A stretch of 10,261 nt of DNA from an uncultured Arsenicibacter sp. (lineage in GTDB: Bacteria; Bacteroidota; Bacteroidia; Cytophagales; Spirosomataceae): assembly GCF_945952095.1 (NCBI RefSeq), contig NZ_CAMFHL010000261.1:1-10261 (forward strand). Reading direction: 5' to 3'. Positions 8,584 to 10,261 of the stretch are shown here, one piece after another. The translations under genes and the position numbers were made by a program. The first letter of the stretch is position 1, and every line of letters starts with the position of its first letter. Under the pieces are notes generated by a model. That model was not told where the DNA came from, did no database searches, and was given only the letters and a program-made list of their open reading frames with translations.

Positions 8584-8624
8584 AACTCCCCGAGGGTTCT
8601 AAACCCTCGGGGAGTTTTGTTTTA
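8584..8624 (+). terminator. Strong intrinsic terminator after the NtrC-type regulator
   Basis: A perfect 15-bp stem (AACTCCCCGAGGGTT at 8584-8598 pairs with AACCCTCGGGGAGTT at 8602-8616) with a CTA loop is followed by TTTTGTTTT. It begins 22 nt after the regulator's stop codon. On the opposite strand the hairpin is not followed by a T-run, so it acts mainly on plus-strand transcripts. It separates the regulator transcript from kdp, so kdp needs its own promoter. Confidence 0.92.
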
Positions 8625-8628
8625 ATTA

Positions 8629-8666
8629 TTCTCAAAATGAGAAAGAAAACATTCTCATTTTGAGAA
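8629..8666. promoter_or_regulatory. Paired inverted 15-bp palindromes upstream of kdp, candidate activator-binding sites
   Basis: TTCTCAAAATGAGAA (8629-8643) and TTCTCATTTTGAGAA (8652-8666) are exact reverse complements of each other. Each is itself a palindrome with half-sites TTCTCA/TGAGAA around a 3-nt centre (AAA or TTT). Their centres are 23 bp apart, about two helical turns, so two dimers could bind the same DNA face. No T-run follows in either direction, which argues against a terminator. The centres lie about 110 and 130 bp upstream of the suggested kdp transcription start, a usual distance for enhancer sites of NtrC-family activators. The sequence shows the repeats; the role as operator for the adjacent regulator is inferred. 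Confidence 0.65.
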
Positions 8667-8740
8667 AAAAGGATCAGGTATAGCTGCACTGATTAGGTTA
8701 AATTACTGAAATACAGGTTATTAAACATATTCCATCTCCT

Positions 8741-8757
8741 TTGGCACTCCTTTGGTA
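8741..8757 (+). promoter_or_regulatory. Candidate sigma-54 (-24/-12) promoter of the kdp operon
   Basis: TTGGCAC (8741-8747) is a perfect match to the sigma-54 -24 element (YTGGCAC). At the required GG-N10 distance the -12 element reads TGGTA (8753-8757) against TTGCA, so it has GT in place of the conserved GC. The start of transcription would be near 8768, 17 nt before the first small gene. No good TTTG/TAnnTTTG promoter was seen between the terminator and 8785. The same bases also form a direct repeat CTCCTTTGG (8736-8744 and 8747-8755), so the match could be coincidental. Confidence 0.42.
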
Positions 8758-8784
8758 CATCTCCACACCAAACAATTAAAGCCA

Positions 8785-8871
8785 ATGGAAACGCTCATTC
8801 TCCTCGTTGTAACCGCCGTCTTGTGTTTCGCTTTCTTCTATGCATGCATTAGCTGGTTCGAAAAAATTTAA
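8785..8871 (+). CDS. 28-aa single-span membrane peptide at the head of the kdp operon
   Basis: An ATG-started frame encodes a peptide beginning METLILLVVTAVLCFAFFY and ending ISWFEKI. Residues 4-21 form one hydrophobic span; the tail is short with Trp, Phe, Glu and Lys, much like the PEKF tail of KdpF. It ends 11 nt before kdpF, and kdpF ends 11 nt before kdpA, so all three have the same spacing and read as one transcription unit. The KdpF-like size, topology and tail suggest a second small Kdp-associated peptide or a diverged KdpF copy; no function is established from the sequence. The frame is too short for standard gene-length cut-offs and would often be missed in annotation. Confidence 0.72.
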   Translation: METLILLVVTAVLCFAFFYACISWFEKI

Positions 8872-8882
8872 CCACAACAACC

Positions 8883-8963
8883 ATGATTACGCTCGTCTTT
8901 ATCATCGCACTACTTGTCATGGGCTACATGCTGTACGTGCTGATTCAACCTGAAAAATTTTAA
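8883..8963 (+). CDS. kdpF: KdpF, small stabilising subunit of the Kdp potassium-transporting ATPase
   Basis: A 26-aa peptide, MITLVFIIALLVMGYMLYVL followed by IQPEKF. It has one transmembrane helix (about 3-20) and the family's hallmark ending (…YxLYxLxxPEKF). In E. coli, KdpF is a single-span peptide that stabilises the KdpABC complex. Length and position directly before kdpA match the family. The 11-nt gaps on both sides indicate co-expression with the preceding 28-aa peptide and kdpA. Confidence 0.9.
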   Translation: MITLVFIIALLVMGYMLYVLIQPEKF

Positions 8964-8974
8964 GTAGTACAACT

Positions 8975-10261
8975 ATGTCAACTCAATGGATTGGCGTTTG
9001 GGTCACGTATGGACTAACAGTGTTGTTAGCCATTCCCCTCGGGAAATACCTGGCCGGCGTCTTTAAAAACGCACCGCTGACTAAATCGGGTTCGTTTGAT
9101 TTTTTTCTGCCGCTCGAACGACTGATATACCGCATCGGCGGTATAAACCCGACCCGCGATATGGGTTGGAAGGAAAACCTGATCGCACTGCTGACCATCA
9201 ACGCGGTGTGGCTGGTATATGCCTTTATTTTGCTGCTGAATCAGGGAAGCCTGCCCCTCAATCCTGATGGCAACCCATCCCAGACGTCTGACCTGGCGTT
9301 TAACACGGCGATCAGCTTTCTGGTAAACTGCAATCTCCAGCATTACTCCGGTGAAAGCGGGGTTACCTACCTGACCCAGCATGCGGTACTGATGTTCCTG
9401 CAGTTTGTGTCAGCAGCCACCGGTATCGCGGCAGCGGTGCTGTTATTCCGGTCATTCCTGCCCGAAAAAACAGAAACCGTCGGCAACTTCTATACGCTGT
9501 TTGTGCGGTCAATTACACGGGTCTTATTACCCGGCTCATTGATCGTCGCACTCATCCTGGCCTTTAACGGCACACCGGCATCCTACGACGGCAAGGATAC
9601 CATAACCACGGTACAGGGCGATACGGTGTCAGTATCCCGTGGTCCGGCAGCTGCGTTTGTCGCCATCAAGCACCTGGGCACCAATGGCGGTGGCTGGTTC
9701 GGGGCAAACTCGGCGCATCCGCTCGAAAACCCGAACTACCTGACCAACATGGTCGAACTGATTGCGCAGGTGGTGATTCCGATTGCCATGATTTTTGCGC
9801 TCGGCTTTTTTATCAACCGCCGGAAGTTTGCCTGGATGATTTTCGGGGTGATGACGGCTGGTTTTCTCCTGCTGCTAATCCCTGCGATTACCAGTGAAAT
9901 GCATGGCAATCCGGCCATTACACAACTGGGCATCAGCCAGGCTGCGGGTGCAATGGAGGGAAAGGAAGTCCGGTTTGGTACCCCGATTTCAGCCTACTGG
10001 AGTATTGTCACGACCATTATTTCGACCGGTTCGGTGAATGCCATGCACGATTCGTCGATGCCGCTGACGGGGGCCATGGAATTACTGGGAATGATGGTCA
10101 ATGCCTTCTACGGCGGGGTTGGCGCCGGGTTGCTCAACTTTTATTACTTCCTGATCATCAGTGTGTTTGTGGCGGGACTGATGGTTGGCCGTACGCCGGA
10201 GCTGTTCGGACGTAAAGTTGAGGCCCGTGAAATCAAAATTGCCTCACTGGTGGCGCTGCTC
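8975..10261 (+). CDS. kdpA: KdpA, potassium-binding and translocating subunit of the Kdp ATPase (C-terminus cut by window edge)
   Basis: Inner-membrane subunit forming the K+ selectivity filter of the high-affinity Kdp pump; KdpB (P-type ATPase) and KdpC should follow beyond the edge. 429 codons are visible, about three quarters of the usual 550-590. Three filter-region repeats are recognisable: NTAISFLVNCNLQHYSGE (110-127), GTNGGGWFGANSAHPLENP (235-253) and GSVNAMHDSSMPLTG (352-366), followed by YGGVGAGLL (379-387). Many hydrophobic helices are present, e.g. 5-22, 68-89, 137-158, 182-197, 260-280 and 285-303. Gln122 in the first filter segment corresponds to the Gln known in E. coli KdpA to affect K+ affinity (Q116), and Gly238-240 lies in the second filter loop. 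Cys119 stands where E. coli KdpA has Thr. Start ATG at 8975 is 11 nt after the kdpF stop and gives the expected N-terminal hydrophobic helix. Expression is likely induced by potassium limitation, by analogy with other kdp operons. Confidence 0.97.
   Translation, partial: MSTQWIGVWVTYGLTVLLAIPLGKYLAGVFKNAPLTKSGSFDFFLPLERLIYRIGGINPTRDMGWKENLIALLTINAVWLVYAFILLLNQGSLPLNPDGNPSQTSDLAFNTAISFLVNCNLQHYSGESGVTYLTQHAVLMFLQFVSAATGIAAAVLLFRSFLPEKTETVGNFYTLFVRSITRVLLPGSLIVALILAFNGTPASYDGKDTITTVQGDTVSVSRGPAAAFVAIKHLGTNGGGWFGANSAHPLENPNYLTNMVELIAQVVIPIAMIFALGFFINRRKFAWMIFGVMTAGFLLLLIPAITSEMHGNPAITQLGISQAAGAMEGKEVRFGTPISAYWSIVTTIISTGSVNAMHDSSMPLTGAMELLGMMVNAFYGGVGAGLLNFYYFLIISVFVAGLMVGRTPELFGRKVEAREIKIASLVALL

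Noticed and set aside
8629..8666. A second intrinsic terminator
   Set aside because: The stem is AT-rich, and neither strand has a T-run after it; on the plus strand it is followed by A residues. An operator role fits better.
9026..9382. 118-aa and nearby 72-aa minus-strand frames
   Set aside because: Antisense shadows of kdpA, which runs open to the window end and carries the family's filter motifs.

Overview
The window looks like the chromosome of a Bacteroidota bacterium, probably of the order Cytophagales (Spirosoma-like; this placement is inference). The reasons are a SusC/SusD pair with its own ECF sigma/FecR regulators, translation starts without clear Shine-Dalgarno sequences, and a kdp operon that opens with two tiny membrane peptides. 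No rRNA, tRNA, CRISPR array or mobile element was found.

Left part (1-6924, minus strand): one co-directional cluster, read from right to left. It starts with an ECF sigma factor (6250-6924), then a FecR-type membrane anti-sigma factor (5152-6228), a SusC/RagA TonB-dependent outer-membrane transporter with an N-terminal STN signalling domain (1708-5055), and a SusD/RagB surface lipoprotein (start at 1689, cut by the left edge). Established knowledge of this architecture suggests a self-regulating uptake system: substrate captured by SusC/SusD is signalled through the STN domain to the FecR periplasmic domain, which controls the ECF sigma factor. No glycosidase, peptidase or other substrate-revealing gene is in view, so the substrate is unknown.

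Middle (6925-7217): a divergent intergenic region that should hold the promoters of the sigma-factor cluster and of the regulator on the other side.

Right part (7218-10261, plus strand): a complete NtrC-family response regulator (receiver, AAA+ domain with GAFTGA, Fis-type HTH), then a strong intrinsic terminator. A 38-bp element follows, made of two mutually inverted 15-bp palindromes, then a candidate sigma-54-like promoter, and then the start of a kdp potassium-uptake operon: a 28-aa membrane peptide, kdpF (26 aa) and kdpA (429 codons visible, cut by the right edge). The layout suggests that this kdp operon is driven by the adjacent NtrC-type activator and sigma-54 instead of the KdpD/KdpE pair of E. 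coli. That is inference from gene order, paired operator-like sites and an imperfect -24/-12 match, and it is the most interesting hypothesis in the window.
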